11,636 nt of DNA from an uncultured Eubacteriales bacterium (GCA_900546215.1 URCD01000076.1:1-11636); one strand, 5' to 3'; counted from the stretch's first letter, positions 1-6,721 are shown. The notes: generated by a model not told the origin, from the sequence alone. Translations and numbers: made by a program.

Positions 1-2
1 TT

Positions 3-923
3 GATAAGGAGGCCGCCGATGTGGTGAGGGAGATATTCAGGATGTTTTGCGAGGGGGTTGGAAAAACGGCAATAGCTGAAACACTCAACAGCAGGGGCAT
101 ACCAAACCCGACGGAATATAAAAGGCTTAACGGCCTAAACTACAGGCAGTGTAAAAACAGCGGGCGCTGGACCTATTCAGCAGTGACCAATATGCTTAAA
201 AACGAAATGTACATAGGAAATATGGTTCAGGGAAGGTGCGCCAGCGCTTCATATAAGACAAAGGCCAACAGGGCACAGCCGAAGGAAAGCTGGTATATAG
301 TCCAAAATACCCACGAACCTATAATAGATATGGAGCTGTGGAACAGAGCCCAGGCCATGCTTGAGAAAAGCAGCAGGCCCTATGCCGGAGGCGAGATAGG
401 TCCTTTCGCCGGAAAGGCGTATTGTATGTACTGCGGCAGCCATATGCGTTCGGCCAAAAGTCACGGAAGGCATTATTTAAAGTGCCCGTTAAAGTCATCA
501 GGCGGCTGCGTTGGGGCGTTCGTATCCTGCGAGGCCCTGCTTTGCACCGTTAAGAATGAAATTTCGGGGCTTACGGATATGGATGAGGTGAAGGGTTATC
601 TCATTGATAATGAGAAAAAGCGGTATGAAAGGAAGCTTAAAGCAGCAGAAAATACCATTGAGGCATGTGAAAGGGCGTTGAAGGCAGCCTATATGGATAT
701 GGCCAGAGGAAAAATCACGGCAGAGGACTTAGGCCTGCTGACAGCCTCAATTCTGGCGGATAAAAAAAGGGCTGAAGAGACTGTCAGGGGTACAGCTATC
801 AAGGCTGACCAAATGGAATTTACTCCGGACAGACTTTTTGTGGACATATTTATTGATAAAATTGAGGCAGGGAGAAAAAACAGCGAAGGGGAGGTGCCTG
901 TTCGTATATACTGGAATTTTTGA
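3..923 (+). CDS. Large serine recombinase, C-terminal part (5' end outside window)
   Basis: Site-specific recombinase of the large serine (TnpX/phage integrase-like) family, which integrates and excises mobile elements. The frame is open to the window start: codons from position 3 read DKEAADVVREIF, a typical beginning of the Recombinase domain, so the N-terminal catalytic resolvase domain with its serine lies upstream. The GTG at 21 is therefore not the real start. Visible in order: Recombinase domain (about 3-350, with AIAETLNSRGIPNP), a zinc-ribbon with Cys pairs CMYC and C-X7-C (about 423-509), a charged coiled-coil segment (about 590-800), and the C-terminal ending VRIYWNF, common in this family. 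No frameshift or internal stop is seen, so the visible part looks intact. The gene reads outward toward the catalase remnant that starts right after its stop codon. Family assignment is firm; which element it belongs to is unknown. Confidence 0.93.
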   Translation, partial: DKEAADVVREIFRMFCEGVGKTAIAETLNSRGIPNPTEYKRLNGLNYRQCKNSGRWTYSAVTNMLKNEMYIGNMVQGRCASASYKTKANRAQPKESWYIVQNTHEPIIDMELWNRAQAMLEKSSRPYAGGEIGPFAGKAYCMYCGSHMRSAKSHGRHYLKCPLKSSGGCVGAFVSCEALLCTVKNEISGLTDMDEVKGYLIDNEKKRYERKLKAAENTIEACERALKAAYMDMARGKITAEDLGLLTASILADKKRAEETVRGTAIKADQMEFTPDRLFVDIFIDKIEAGRKNSEGEVPVRIYWNF

Positions 924-947
924 CCATACAGCACCGCAGCAGAGCAG
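918..947 (+). other. Probable right attachment site (att junction) of the integrative element
   Basis: The boundary between mobile-element DNA and target-gene DNA must lie here. Upstream codons belong to the recombinase C-terminus, and from about codon 936 onward they encode conserved catalase residues (AAEQKAR). Serine recombinases of this type join DNA at a dinucleotide in a short shared core. I cannot fix the core, because the other end of the element and the empty target are not in the window. The exact base is an inference; the existence of a junction follows from the two neighbouring gene fragments. Confidence 0.5.
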
Positions 948-1136
948 AAGGCGCGTTCTACCTACGAATATCTTATTGACCTTTCTGACGACCCCGATGT
1001 TCTTGACCCCCTCCGCTTCCTCCGCGAGCGTGAGATTGTGCATTTCCAGAGATTTGGCGAATGCCTCAACAAGGTTACTGACTATATGAATCAGAATAAA
1101 GTGTTTGTGATGAAAAAGCCGAACAATATGAGATGA
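924..1136 (+). pseudogene. 3' remnant of a CotJC-like manganese catalase (spore coat) gene
   Basis: The frame from 924 to the TGA at 1134-1136 encodes a segment recognisable as the C-terminus of the CotJC/manganese catalase family: AAEQKARSTYEYLIDLSDDP, then PLRFLREREIVHFQRFGE. The latter holds the conserved E-X2-H metal-ligand segment of these ferritin-like di-manganese proteins. About 70 codons are present against about 190-280 in the family. There is no ribosome binding site, and the first in-frame alternative start (a GTG in the REREIVH segment) is far inside the domain, so this piece cannot be expressed as a functional protein by itself. It begins directly after the recombinase stop codon and in the same frame. 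The fragment is well conserved and has no internal stop, which suggests either recent interruption or continued selection. CotJC versus a non-coat manganese catalase cannot be separated from this part alone. Confidence 0.82.
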
Positions 1137-1142
1137 AGATAA

Positions 1143-1185
1143 AAAGCAGAGGCCGTTTTGTATAAAGCAGAGCGGCCTTTGCTTT
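1143..1185. terminator. Hairpin terminator between convergent genes, probably bidirectional
   Basis: Left arm AAAGCAGAGGCCG (1143-1155) pairs with CGGCCTTTGCTTT (1173-1185): 13 positions, one mismatch, with a 17-base loop. Downstream on the plus strand comes ATTTAT, a weak T-rich tail. On the minus strand the A run at 1141-1145 gives a T run, so it can also end MATE transcripts. It lies between the catalase stop (1136) and the MATE stop (1219). Confidence 0.75.
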
Positions 1186-1218
1186 ATTTATGCTGGGCTA
1201 AAAAACTTAAGCCTGTTA

Positions 1219-2556
1219 TTAATCAGCCTTTTGCACAAGGCTCTTTTTCCACTTTTCACGCCTGCAGTAGTACCAGCCGACCGGCACAGACGAGGAGGGA
1301 GCTATCATACAGGCCAGATAAACCCCTGTTATCCCAAGGAGGCCTTCAAGCCAGAATGCCAGTACAAGCCGCACGACAATGCAGTTTAAAAATGAGTTGG
1401 CCATAACAAACACCGTGTCTCCGCAAGCGGTGGCAAGTACATTGTAGGACAGGAAGCCGGCGTAAAATATCTGTGCGATTATTTCTATTCTGATATTTTT
1501 AACCGCGTATCCCCCGATAATAGGGTCTTTGTTGAACAAAGAGACGATAAACGGAGCGGCAAGCTCCACAATAACTATTATAACAACAGCAAGTCCAACC
1601 GTTATTTTAAGACAGGCATCAAGCACCTCCCTTGCCCGGACGTATTTTCCGGCGCCAAGGTTTTGGGCAGCCATTGTAGCGGCCGCGCTTGTCATCGCGG
1701 TTATAAAAAGCTGGCAGAAATCCTTTATTTTATTGGAAATACCGTTGCCGGCCGAAATATCGACGCCGTACCTGTTTATAAGAAATGCCACGGCAAGCCA
1801 TGAGATACTGGCTATTGTCCATTGAAGGGCTATAGGAAAGCCTAGCCGGAGTATTTTTATGAGCTTGTCCGCTTTTATTTTCAGATGGCTTTTAAGGAAG
1901 CTGTATTCGCCTCCCCTTTTGGCTGTATAAACCAGTGCTAAAATAAAGGACGAGCATTGGGCCACGACGGTTCCAAGTGCCGCGCCCGCGACGCCCATAT
2001 CATAAACGGCGACAAACAGGTAATCGAGTACTATATTAATAATAGTTGATATTATTATAATCTGCATAGGCTTTTTGGAATTTCCATAGGCGCGCAGTAT
2101 GGCGCTCAGTGCGTTATAGCCGAATATAAAAACCATCGCACAGGAGCAGTATTGTACATAAACCACAGCCTCGTCCAGGGCCGGGGCATTTAGGAATATT
2201 AGCAGGGGCCTGGCGGCATAATAAAATAAAAGGCCGAATATAACGCTCAAAATCAGGCTTGCCGCAAACAGGGTTCCCACTGCCTGCCTCTGGTTTTCTT
2301 CCTGACGGGAGCCATAGTACTGGCTGATAAGCACATTGCCTCCTACGGTTATGCCTATAGCCATTTGGGTAATCAAATTCATAATAAGGCTGCCGTTTGA
2401 TATGGCGGAAATTCCGCTTCCGCCTATGTAGCGTCCCGCAATCATTATATCAACTATGCTGTAAACAGCCTGAAAAAGACTGGTGACTATCATGGGAGCG
2501 GCGTATTTCACAAGCATTTTAAAAACGCTGCCGTGGGTTAAATCTTCGCCTGACAT
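1219..2556 (-). CDS. MATE family multidrug/metabolite efflux protein
   Basis: Inner-membrane exporter of the MATE (multi antimicrobial extrusion) family, which uses an ion gradient (Na+ or H+) to export cationic drugs or metabolites; the substrate cannot be read from the sequence. The protein is 445 residues, normal for the family, with about 12 hydrophobic segments in two MatE repeats (about residues 15-175 and 235-395). Near the N-terminus, DIMIAGRYIGGSGISAIS matches the conserved MATE segment after helix 1. The frame is open further upstream to an ATG at 2646. I chose the ATG at 2554-2556 because AAAGGAGG sits 7 bases before it (2564-2571), the protein then starts MSGEDLTHGS as is usual for the family, and the longer version would run through the likely promoter. 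It is divergent from cysK and convergent with the catalase remnant. Confidence 0.93.
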   Translation of the reverse strand: MSGEDLTHGSVFKMLVKYAAPMIVTSLFQAVYSIVDIMIAGRYIGGSGISAISNGSLIMNLITQMAIGITVGGNVLISQYYGSRQEENQRQAVGTLFAASLILSVIFGLLFYYAARPLLIFLNAPALDEAVVYVQYCSCAMVFIFGYNALSAILRAYGNSKKPMQIIIISTIINIVLDYLFVAVYDMGVAGAALGTVVAQCSSFILALVYTAKRGGEYSFLKSHLKIKADKLIKILRLGFPIALQWTIASISWLAVAFLINRYGVDISAGNGISNKIKDFCQLFITAMTSAAATMAAQNLGAGKYVRAREVLDACLKITVGLAVVIIVIVELAAPFIVSLFNKDPIIGGYAVKNIRIEIIAQIFYAGFLSYNVLATACGDTVFVMANSFLNCIVVRLVLAFWLEGLLGITGVYLACMIAPSSSVPVGWYYCRREKWKKSLVQKAD

Positions 2557-2589
2557 ATTTCGGCCTCCTTTTAAATTATCTATATGAAA

Positions 2590-2619
2590 ATTAGACTGCC
2601 AAACAAGGGGATTTGTCAA
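2590..2619 (-). promoter_or_regulatory. Sigma-A-type promoter for the MATE gene
   Basis: On the minus strand TTGACA (2614-2619) is followed after 18 bases by TCTAAT (2590-2595), about 20 bases upstream of the AAAGGAGG ribosome binding site. The -35 is a perfect consensus match; the -10 is weaker. Confidence 0.55.
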
Positions 2620-2631
2620 GAAAAATTTATA

Positions 2632-2697
2632 TATTCCTATTGACATACTAGGTATTGAGTGATATATTCATATAAACATATCGGAATAGTAGGAATA
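2632..2697. repeat. Inverted repeat TATTCCTA / TAGGAATA flanking the cysK promoter
   Basis: TATTCCTA (2632-2639) directly precedes the cysK -35 box. Its exact reverse complement TAGGAATA (2690-2697) lies just before the cysK ribosome binding site. A further GGAATA is at 2683-2688, 9 bases before the one in the right arm. These could be binding half-sites of a cysteine or sulfur regulator, but no specific regulator can be named. Confidence 0.35.
2640..2668 (+). promoter_or_regulatory. Sigma-A-type promoter for cysK
   Basis: TTGACA (2640-2645), a 17-base spacer and TATATT (2663-2668) form a strong promoter about 45 bases before the start codon. The spacer contains the small palindrome ATAC-TAG-GTAT (2645-2655), a possible operator overlapping the -35. 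Confidence 0.75.
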
Positions 2698-2713
2698 ACG
2701 AGGAGGATTTGCT

Positions 2714-3637
2714 ATGATTTATAGGTCAGCTTTGGAACTGGTGGGAAGGACGCCTCTTTTGGAAATGGTCAATTTTGAAAATAAATGTGGACTTGAGGCT
2801 AAAATTTTTGCTAAGCTGGAGTACTTCAACCCCGCCGGCAGCGTAAAGGACAGGATAGCCAAGGGGATGCTTGAGGATGCGGAAGATAAGGGGCTTTTAA
2901 AGGAAGGCTCGGTAATAATTGAGCCGACCTCCGGAAATACGGGAATAGGGCTTGCTTCGGCCGCTGCGGCCAAGGGCTACAGGGTAATAATAGTTATGCC
3001 GGAGACCATGAGTGTTGAAAGGCGTTCGATAATGAAGGCGTACGGAGCTGAAATTGTCCTTACGGAAGGCATGAAGGGAATGAAGGGTGCCATTGCCAAG
3101 GCGGAGGAGCTGGCGGCGGAAATACAAAACAGCTTTATTCCGGGACAGTTTGAAAACCCTGCCAACCCGGAGGTACACAGACGTACCACAGGGCCTGAAA
3201 TATGGGAGGATACTGAGGGCAGGGTAGATATCTTCGTTTCAGGAATAGGCACCGGAGGAACAATTACAGGGGTGGGCTCTTATTTGAAGGGGAAAAATCC
3301 CGACGTTAAAATAGTAGCTGTTGAACCATATGATTCTCCGGTGCTTTCAGGAGGAAAGCCGGGAAGTCATAAGATACAGGGAATCGGGGCCGGTTTCGTT
3401 CCGGAGGTGCTTGATACAAAGATTTATGACGAGGTAATTGCGGTGAAAAATGACGAGGCGTATTCTAGTGCCAGGGAAGTAAGCAGGTCAGAGGGTATAC
3501 TTGTCGGAATTTCATCAGGGGCTGCGCTGCACGCCGCTGTACTGCTTGCCAAACGGCCGGAGAACAAGGGAAAAAATATAGTTGTATTAATGCCTGATAC
3601 GGGGGACAGATACCTATCAACGGGGCTGTTTGACTAA
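2714..3637 (+). CDS. cysK: Cysteine synthase A (O-acetylserine sulfhydrylase)
   Basis: PLP-dependent enzyme that makes L-cysteine from O-acetylserine and sulfide, the last step of cysteine biosynthesis; cytoplasmic homodimer. The 307-residue length is normal. Visible motifs: the PLP-binding lysine in NPAGSVKDR (K45), the substrate loop PTSGNTGIG (71-79), the conserved PEVHRRTTGPEIW (152-164), the phosphate-binding loop GIGTGGT (177-183), and the SSGAA segment (267-271) that contacts the PLP ring nitrogen. The start at 2714 has AGGAGG 7 bases upstream (2701-2706). It stands as a single gene with its own promoter and terminator; no cysE (serine acetyltransferase) is adjacent. CysK rather than CysM or cystathionine beta-synthase is supported by length and motifs, though some homologues use other acceptors. 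Confidence 0.95.
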   Translation: MIYRSALELVGRTPLLEMVNFENKCGLEAKIFAKLEYFNPAGSVKDRIAKGMLEDAEDKGLLKEGSVIIEPTSGNTGIGLASAAAAKGYRVIIVMPETMSVERRSIMKAYGAEIVLTEGMKGMKGAIAKAEELAAEIQNSFIPGQFENPANPEVHRRTTGPEIWEDTEGRVDIFVSGIGTGGTITGVGSYLKGKNPDVKIVAVEPYDSPVLSGGKPGSHKIQGIGAGFVPEVLDTKIYDEVIAVKNDEAYSSAREVSRSEGILVGISSGAALHAAVLLAKRPENKGKNIVVLMPDTGDRYLSTGLFD

Positions 3638-3644
3638 ATTTATG

Positions 3645-3680
3645 TGCGGTTTTCAGAAATTTCTGGAAATCGCATTTTTT
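3645..3680 (+). terminator. Rho-independent terminator of cysK
   Basis: TGCGGTTTTCAG (3645-3656) and CTGGAAATCGCA (3663-3674) form a 12-pair stem including two G-U pairs, with a 6-base loop, followed by six T (3675-3680). It starts 8 bases after the cysK stop codon. Confidence 0.9.
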
Positions 3681-3683
3681 CTA

Positions 3684-3711
3684 TTGACAAAATGTCTATA
3701 GTGTATATACT
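3684..3711 (+). promoter_or_regulatory. Promoter of the gntR-ABC operon
   Basis: TTGACA (3684-3689), a 16-base spacer and TATACT (3706-3711). The -10 lies inside a long inverted repeat (3698-3726), so a bound repressor would block polymerase. The predicted transcript has a leader of about 80 bases. Confidence 0.75.
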
Positions 3712-3726
3712 TAATATATACCCTAT
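3698..3726. promoter_or_regulatory. 29-bp palindromic operator over the gntR promoter
   Basis: Arms ATAGTGTATATA (3698-3709) and TATATACCCTAT (3715-3726) around a 5-base centre CTTAA pair at 11 of 12 positions; the inner seven pairs (GTATATA/TATATAC) are perfect. It covers the -10 and the likely transcription start. The adjacent GntR-family repressor is the natural candidate to bind it (inference: YtrA-type regulators usually repress their own operon). Confidence 0.7.
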
Positions 3727-3753
3727 GACCGATGAGGCCATATACATATGCTT

Positions 3754-3784
3754 CTTAATCAAAGTATAAACGGCTTTGATTAAG
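3754..3784 (+). other. Perfect 11-bp hairpin in the gntR leader RNA
   Basis: CTTAATCAAAG (3754-3764) and CTTTGATTAAG (3774-3784) are exact reverse complements with a 9-base loop, ending 6 bases before the ribosome binding site GAGGTGAT. There is no T run after it, so it is not a standard terminator. It may be an mRNA structure affecting stability or translation, or a second operator. Confidence 0.6.
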
Positions 3785-3800
3785 CCATTGAGGTGATGGA

Positions 3801-4181
3801 ATGAATATAGTAATAAGCAATAAGGACGAGAGGCCGATATATGAGCAGATAACGTCACAGATGAAAAAAATGATACTGTCCGGACAGCTTGGGGAAGGCG
3901 AAATGCTGCCGTCAATGCGCGTTTTGGCAAAGGATTTACGTATTTCCGTAATTACTACCAAACGCGCCTATGAGGAGCTGGAAAAGGACGGTCTGATAGT
4001 AACCGTAACGGGAAAGGGCTCCTTTGTGGCGGAACAGAATTCTGAGCTTATAAAGGAGGAAAAGCTGAAGGATATTGAGCAGAAGCTCGGCGTCCTTTGG
4101 GAAGAGGCTAAGCTGTGCGGCATAAGCTGCCAGGAGCTTATAAAAATGCTGGAATTAATTTGCGGGGAGGAATGTGTATGA
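3801..4181 (+). CDS. GntR family transcriptional regulator, YtrA subfamily
   Basis: Short (126-residue) DNA-binding repressor. Residues about 10-77 are a winged helix-turn-helix of the GntR type: PIYEQITSQMKKMILSGQL, then LPSMRVLAKDLRISVITTKR and the wing ending GKGSFVA. The roughly 50 residues that follow form a small helical tail, as in YtrA regulators, which lack the large effector domains of other GntR groups. The start at 3801 has GAGGTGAT upstream (3790-3797). Its stop overlaps the start of the ABC ATPase gene (ATGA), so regulator and transporter are translationally coupled. By family knowledge it should repress this operon until the transported compound, often a cell-envelope antibiotic, is present. 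The inducer is not known from sequence. Confidence 0.93.
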   Translation: MNIVISNKDERPIYEQITSQMKKMILSGQLGEGEMLPSMRVLAKDLRISVITTKRAYEELEKDGLIVTVTGKGSFVAEQNSELIKEEKLKDIEQKLGVLWEEAKLCGISCQELIKMLELICGEECV

Positions 4182-5023
4182 ACGCTCTTGAAATAGAAAG
4201 CTTAACTAAAAAATATAAGAATTTTGCGCTGGACGGCGTGTCCTTCATTATTCCTGAGGGAACGATAATGGGACTGATTGGAGAAAACGGGGCCGGAAAA
4301 AGTACGATTATCAATCTGATTACTGGCGCGGCTGTAAAGGACAGCGGTAAAATTGACATATACGGGAAACCGTCTGATAAGCTGACAAAGGATGAAAAGG
4401 CTGAAATCGGAACTGTTATTTCCGGCTGCGGCTTTCCTGAGGAGCTTAACGCGGTTGATGTAAATAGTATTATGAAAAGCGTGTACAGGCAGTGGGACAG
4501 CAAAAAATTCTTTGATTATATAGAACGTTTTTCACTTTATAAAAAAAGCAGGATTAAAACCTATTCAACCGGTATGAAGGTAAAGCTTGAAATAGCCATA
4601 GCCCTCTCGCATAACGCAAAGCTTCTTATACTTGACGAGGTCACTAATGGGCTTGATCCGTCGGCAAGAATGGAAATACTGGATATGCTTCTGGATTTTA
4701 TCCAGGATGAAAAAAGGGCTGTCCTTATTTCATCCCATATAATAGGCGACCTTGAGAAAATATGCGATTATATTACGTTTATCCATAAGGGGAAAATCGT
4801 ATTTTCCGAAAACAAGGACGATATTTTGGATAAGTACGCCGTAATAAATGTAGACGGGCAGAAGATGAAGGAGCTGGACGAGAAAGCGGTTATTTCTGTC
4901 AGCCGTACAAGCTACTCCGAAAAGGCGCTTGTTTACAGGGACGCGATACCGTCAGGCTTTGAAACAGAGAAAACATCAATAGAGGACATAATGCTTTACT
5001 ATATAAAAAGGAGTGATAAATAA
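4178..5023 (+). CDS. ABC transporter ATP-binding protein (ABC-2 exporter type)
   Basis: Cytoplasmic ATPase subunit that powers the permease encoded next. 281 residues: Walker A GENGAGKST (35-43), signature YSTGMK (129-134; the STGMK form is usual in ABC-2 exporters), Walker B LLILDE (149-154) followed by GLDP, and the H-loop histidine in SSH (185-187). The C-terminal ~70 residues are a family-variable extension. I chose the ATG at 4178, which overlaps the gntR stop as ATGA, because GGGGAGG (4164-4170) lies 7 bases upstream. An earlier in-frame ATG at 4172 and the longer open frame from 4115 have no suitable ribosome binding site and would overlap gntR more. It ends as TAATG with the permease start. 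Likely role: export of, or defence against, a membrane-active compound (inference from the YtrA context). Confidence 0.94.
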   Translation: MNALEIESLTKKYKNFALDGVSFIIPEGTIMGLIGENGAGKSTIINLITGAAVKDSGKIDIYGKPSDKLTKDEKAEIGTVISGCGFPEELNAVDVNSIMKSVYRQWDSKKFFDYIERFSLYKKSRIKTYSTGMKVKLEIAIALSHNAKLLILDEVTNGLDPSARMEILDMLLDFIQDEKRAVLISSHIIGDLEKICDYITFIHKGKIVFSENKDDILDKYAVINVDGQKMKELDEKAVISVSRTSYSEKALVYRDAIPSGFETEKTSIEDIMLYYIKRSDK

Positions 5024-5655
5024 TGCTCGGACTTATGAAAAAAGACTTTTTGCTTGTAAGAAAGCAGCTTTTGATTGTAGTAGGAATTATGGTGTTTTAT
5101 ATTTTAATATTGGGTTCGGGCAAAAGCTTTGATTATCAGATAGGGCTTTTCGGAGGGTATACTGTCGCGTTTATGGCCATAATTCCCGTAACAATGCTCG
5201 GTTACGATGAAAAAAATAAATGGGGCAAATACTCTTCGGCTATGCCAATTAACAGAAAGGAGAATGTTATAAGCAAATTTCTGATCATGCTTTTGTTCCT
5301 GCTTGCCGACCTGCTGGCGTTTTTTATAGGCGGCTTTATTAGGGGCGGGGATATAATAGTATCGGGAATAAGCGTTTTTTCTCTTGCCATCAGCGTAAGC
5401 TCGTTTATACTTGCGATTTCCTACAAATTTGGAACTGATAAGGGACGTATAATATTTGCCGGAATTATATTTGTAACAATGGCTGCTCTGGCGTTTATTT
5501 TTTCAGATGAGATGTCGTCGCTGCCCAGCGTAAGCAAATCAATTGAACTGGTTTCGGTGGACACAATGGCGTACATTTTCCTGGCAATCGGACTGCTGAT
5601 TTATCTGGTATGCATGATGGTTTCAATTCATGTCTACTCCAAAAAGGACTTATAA
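5023..5655 (+). CDS. ABC-2 type transporter permease
   Basis: Membrane subunit of the exporter. 210 residues with six predicted membrane helices (about residues 15-32, 41-59, 84-106, 111-132, 142-160 and 181-204) and a short positively charged N-terminus (MKKDFLLVRKQ). The stretch GYDEKNKWGKYSSAMPINRK after the second helix is typical of the ABC2_membrane_5 permease family found with YtrA-regulated ATPases. Translation starts by a TAATG overlap with the ATPase stop, preceded by AAAGGAG (about 5007-5013). One permease gene only, so a homodimer with two ATPase copies is expected. The substrate is unknown. Confidence 0.9.
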   Translation: MLGLMKKDFLLVRKQLLIVVGIMVFYILILGSGKSFDYQIGLFGGYTVAFMAIIPVTMLGYDEKNKWGKYSSAMPINRKENVISKFLIMLLFLLADLLAFFIGGFIRGGDIIVSGISVFSLAISVSSFILAISYKFGTDKGRIIFAGIIFVTMAALAFIFSDEMSSLPSVSKSIELVSVDTMAYIFLAIGLLIYLVCMMVSIHVYSKKDL

Positions 5656-5658
5656 TAA

Positions 5659-5711
5659 AAGCCCGGACTGTGCTTAGGTTTTTCATAAGCTCGGTCCAGG
5701 GCTTATTTTTT
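5659..5711 (+). terminator. Rho-independent terminator of the gntR-ABC operon
   Basis: Outer stem AAGCCCGGAC (5659-5668) with GTCC-A-GGGCTT (5694-5704, one bulged base) and inner stem GCTTA (5672-5676) with TAAGC (5686-5690), followed by A and six T (5706-5711). Confidence 0.88.
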
Positions 5712-5740
5712 ATTGCTTCACTTGAATCCGGCATGAATTT

Positions 5741-5790
5741 TTGATATTTTATATATAAGCAGAATTGATAAATTAAGATTTACATATAAT
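5741..5790 (+). promoter_or_regulatory. Probable promoter region of the lysR-sbcD-sbcC operon
   Basis: TATAAT (5785-5790) is a perfect -10 box 25 bases before the LysR start codon. There is no good -35 at 16-18 bases: the TTGATA at 5765-5770 is only 14 bases away, and another TTGATA lies at 5741-5746. An activated or weak promoter is possible. The short palindrome TTATATATAA (5749-5758) upstream could be a regulator half-site; AT-richness makes this uncertain. The stretch 5712-5815 holds no gene. Confidence 0.4.
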
Positions 5791-5815
5791 GTTCGTTTAT
5801 GAATGGAGGCTAGTT

Positions 5816-6721
5816 ATGGAAACCGGAGTATCCCTTGATTCCTATAAAATTTTCTGTACCGTGGTAAGAACCGGAAATATGTCCGCGGCGGCCAAGGAGC
5901 TTTTTATATCCCAGCCGGCGGTCAGTATGGCCATGAAGCAGCTTGAGGACAGGTTGGGCAGCCCTCTGCTTGTAAGGACAACTAAGGGTGTAAGGCTGAC
6001 GCCGGAGGGTCAGGTGCTTTATACCTATTTGGATATGGCTCTCAATATGGTAAAGACAGCGGAACATAAATATTATGAAATGGCTAATCTGGAAAAGGGC
6101 GAGGTAAGAATAGGCGCAAGCGACGTCGTAATCAGCGGTTATCTTATGCCCTATATCGAAAAATACAGCAACGCATATTCAGATATCCGTATAAAGGTAG
6201 TAAATAAGACAACCTATGAGTCGCTGGAGCTGCTCAAAAGGGGCGTAATTGACATGTGCTTTGTAAATCTTCCGATTGAGCACGGAGAGGATATGGAAAT
6301 AACCAAATGCGTTGAAATTCACGACTGCCTTATCGGAGGTACAAGATATAAGGACCTTGCTAAAAAGGGGCTGGAGCTTTCAAAGCTTTCGGATTATCCG
6401 CTGCTGCTTTTGGAGGATATGAGCAACACAAGAAAACAGCTTGATAAATTCGCGGCTGAGAACGGAATGTTTTTTAAGCCGATAATTGAGCTGGCCAGCT
6501 ATGACATACTTATTCAGTTCGCTAAAATAAATCTGGGGCTGACATTTATAATAAGGGAATTTGACAACAGCGCTATTGACTCAAAAACGATTTTTGAAAT
6601 ACCGCTCAGGCCTCAGCTCCCAACCCGTTATGTCGGGCTTGTCAAGCTTAAAAATGCGGCACTTTCATTTGCCGCCAACAGATTTTTGGAAATGCTTGGA
6701 CTTGAGGAGGCGGGGAAATGA
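5816..6721 (+). CDS. LysR family transcriptional regulator
   Basis: DNA-binding regulator of 301 residues, normal LysR length. The N-terminal winged helix-turn-helix is clear (residues about 8-66: SYKIFCTVVRTGNMSAAAKE, SQPAVSMAMKQLEDRLG, then LLVRTTKGVRLTPEG). A linker helix and the two-lobed effector-binding domain follow (about 90-295). The frame is open from an ATG at 5789, but that ATG overlaps the -10 box. I chose the ATG at 5816 because GGAGG (5805-5809) lies 6 bases upstream. The stop overlaps the sbcD start (ATGA), so it is in one operon with sbcD and sbcC. LysR proteins usually control a neighbouring, often divergent, metabolic operon; here no divergent partner is present and the target and effector are unknown. 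Confidence 0.93.
   Translation: METGVSLDSYKIFCTVVRTGNMSAAAKELFISQPAVSMAMKQLEDRLGSPLLVRTTKGVRLTPEGQVLYTYLDMALNMVKTAEHKYYEMANLEKGEVRIGASDVVISGYLMPYIEKYSNAYSDIRIKVVNKTTYESLELLKRGVIDMCFVNLPIEHGEDMEITKCVEIHDCLIGGTRYKDLAKKGLELSKLSDYPLLLLEDMSNTRKQLDKFAAENGMFFKPIIELASYDILIQFAKINLGLTFIIREFDNSAIDSKTIFEIPLRPQLPTRYVGLVKLKNAALSFAANRFLEMLGLEEAGK

Noticed and set aside
838..1089. Plus-strand open frame of 83 codons crossing the recombinase/catalase junction
   Set aside because: It is in a different frame from both recognisable proteins, has no ribosome binding site and no recognisable domain; the in-frame catalase match explains this DNA better.
2557..2646. N-terminal extension of the MATE protein to an ATG at 2646
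   Set aside because: The extension runs through the MATE promoter region and lacks a ribosome binding site; the ATG at 2556 has AAAGGAGG at ideal spacing.
2669..2713. Possible T-box or SAM riboswitch before cysK
   Set aside because: The leader after the predicted start point is only about 40 bases, too short for either, and no terminator/antiterminator pair is present.
4115..4177. N-terminal extension of the ABC ATPase
   Set aside because: It overlaps gntR by over 60 bases without a ribosome binding site; the ATG at 4178 has GGGGAGG and gives the normal family N-terminus.
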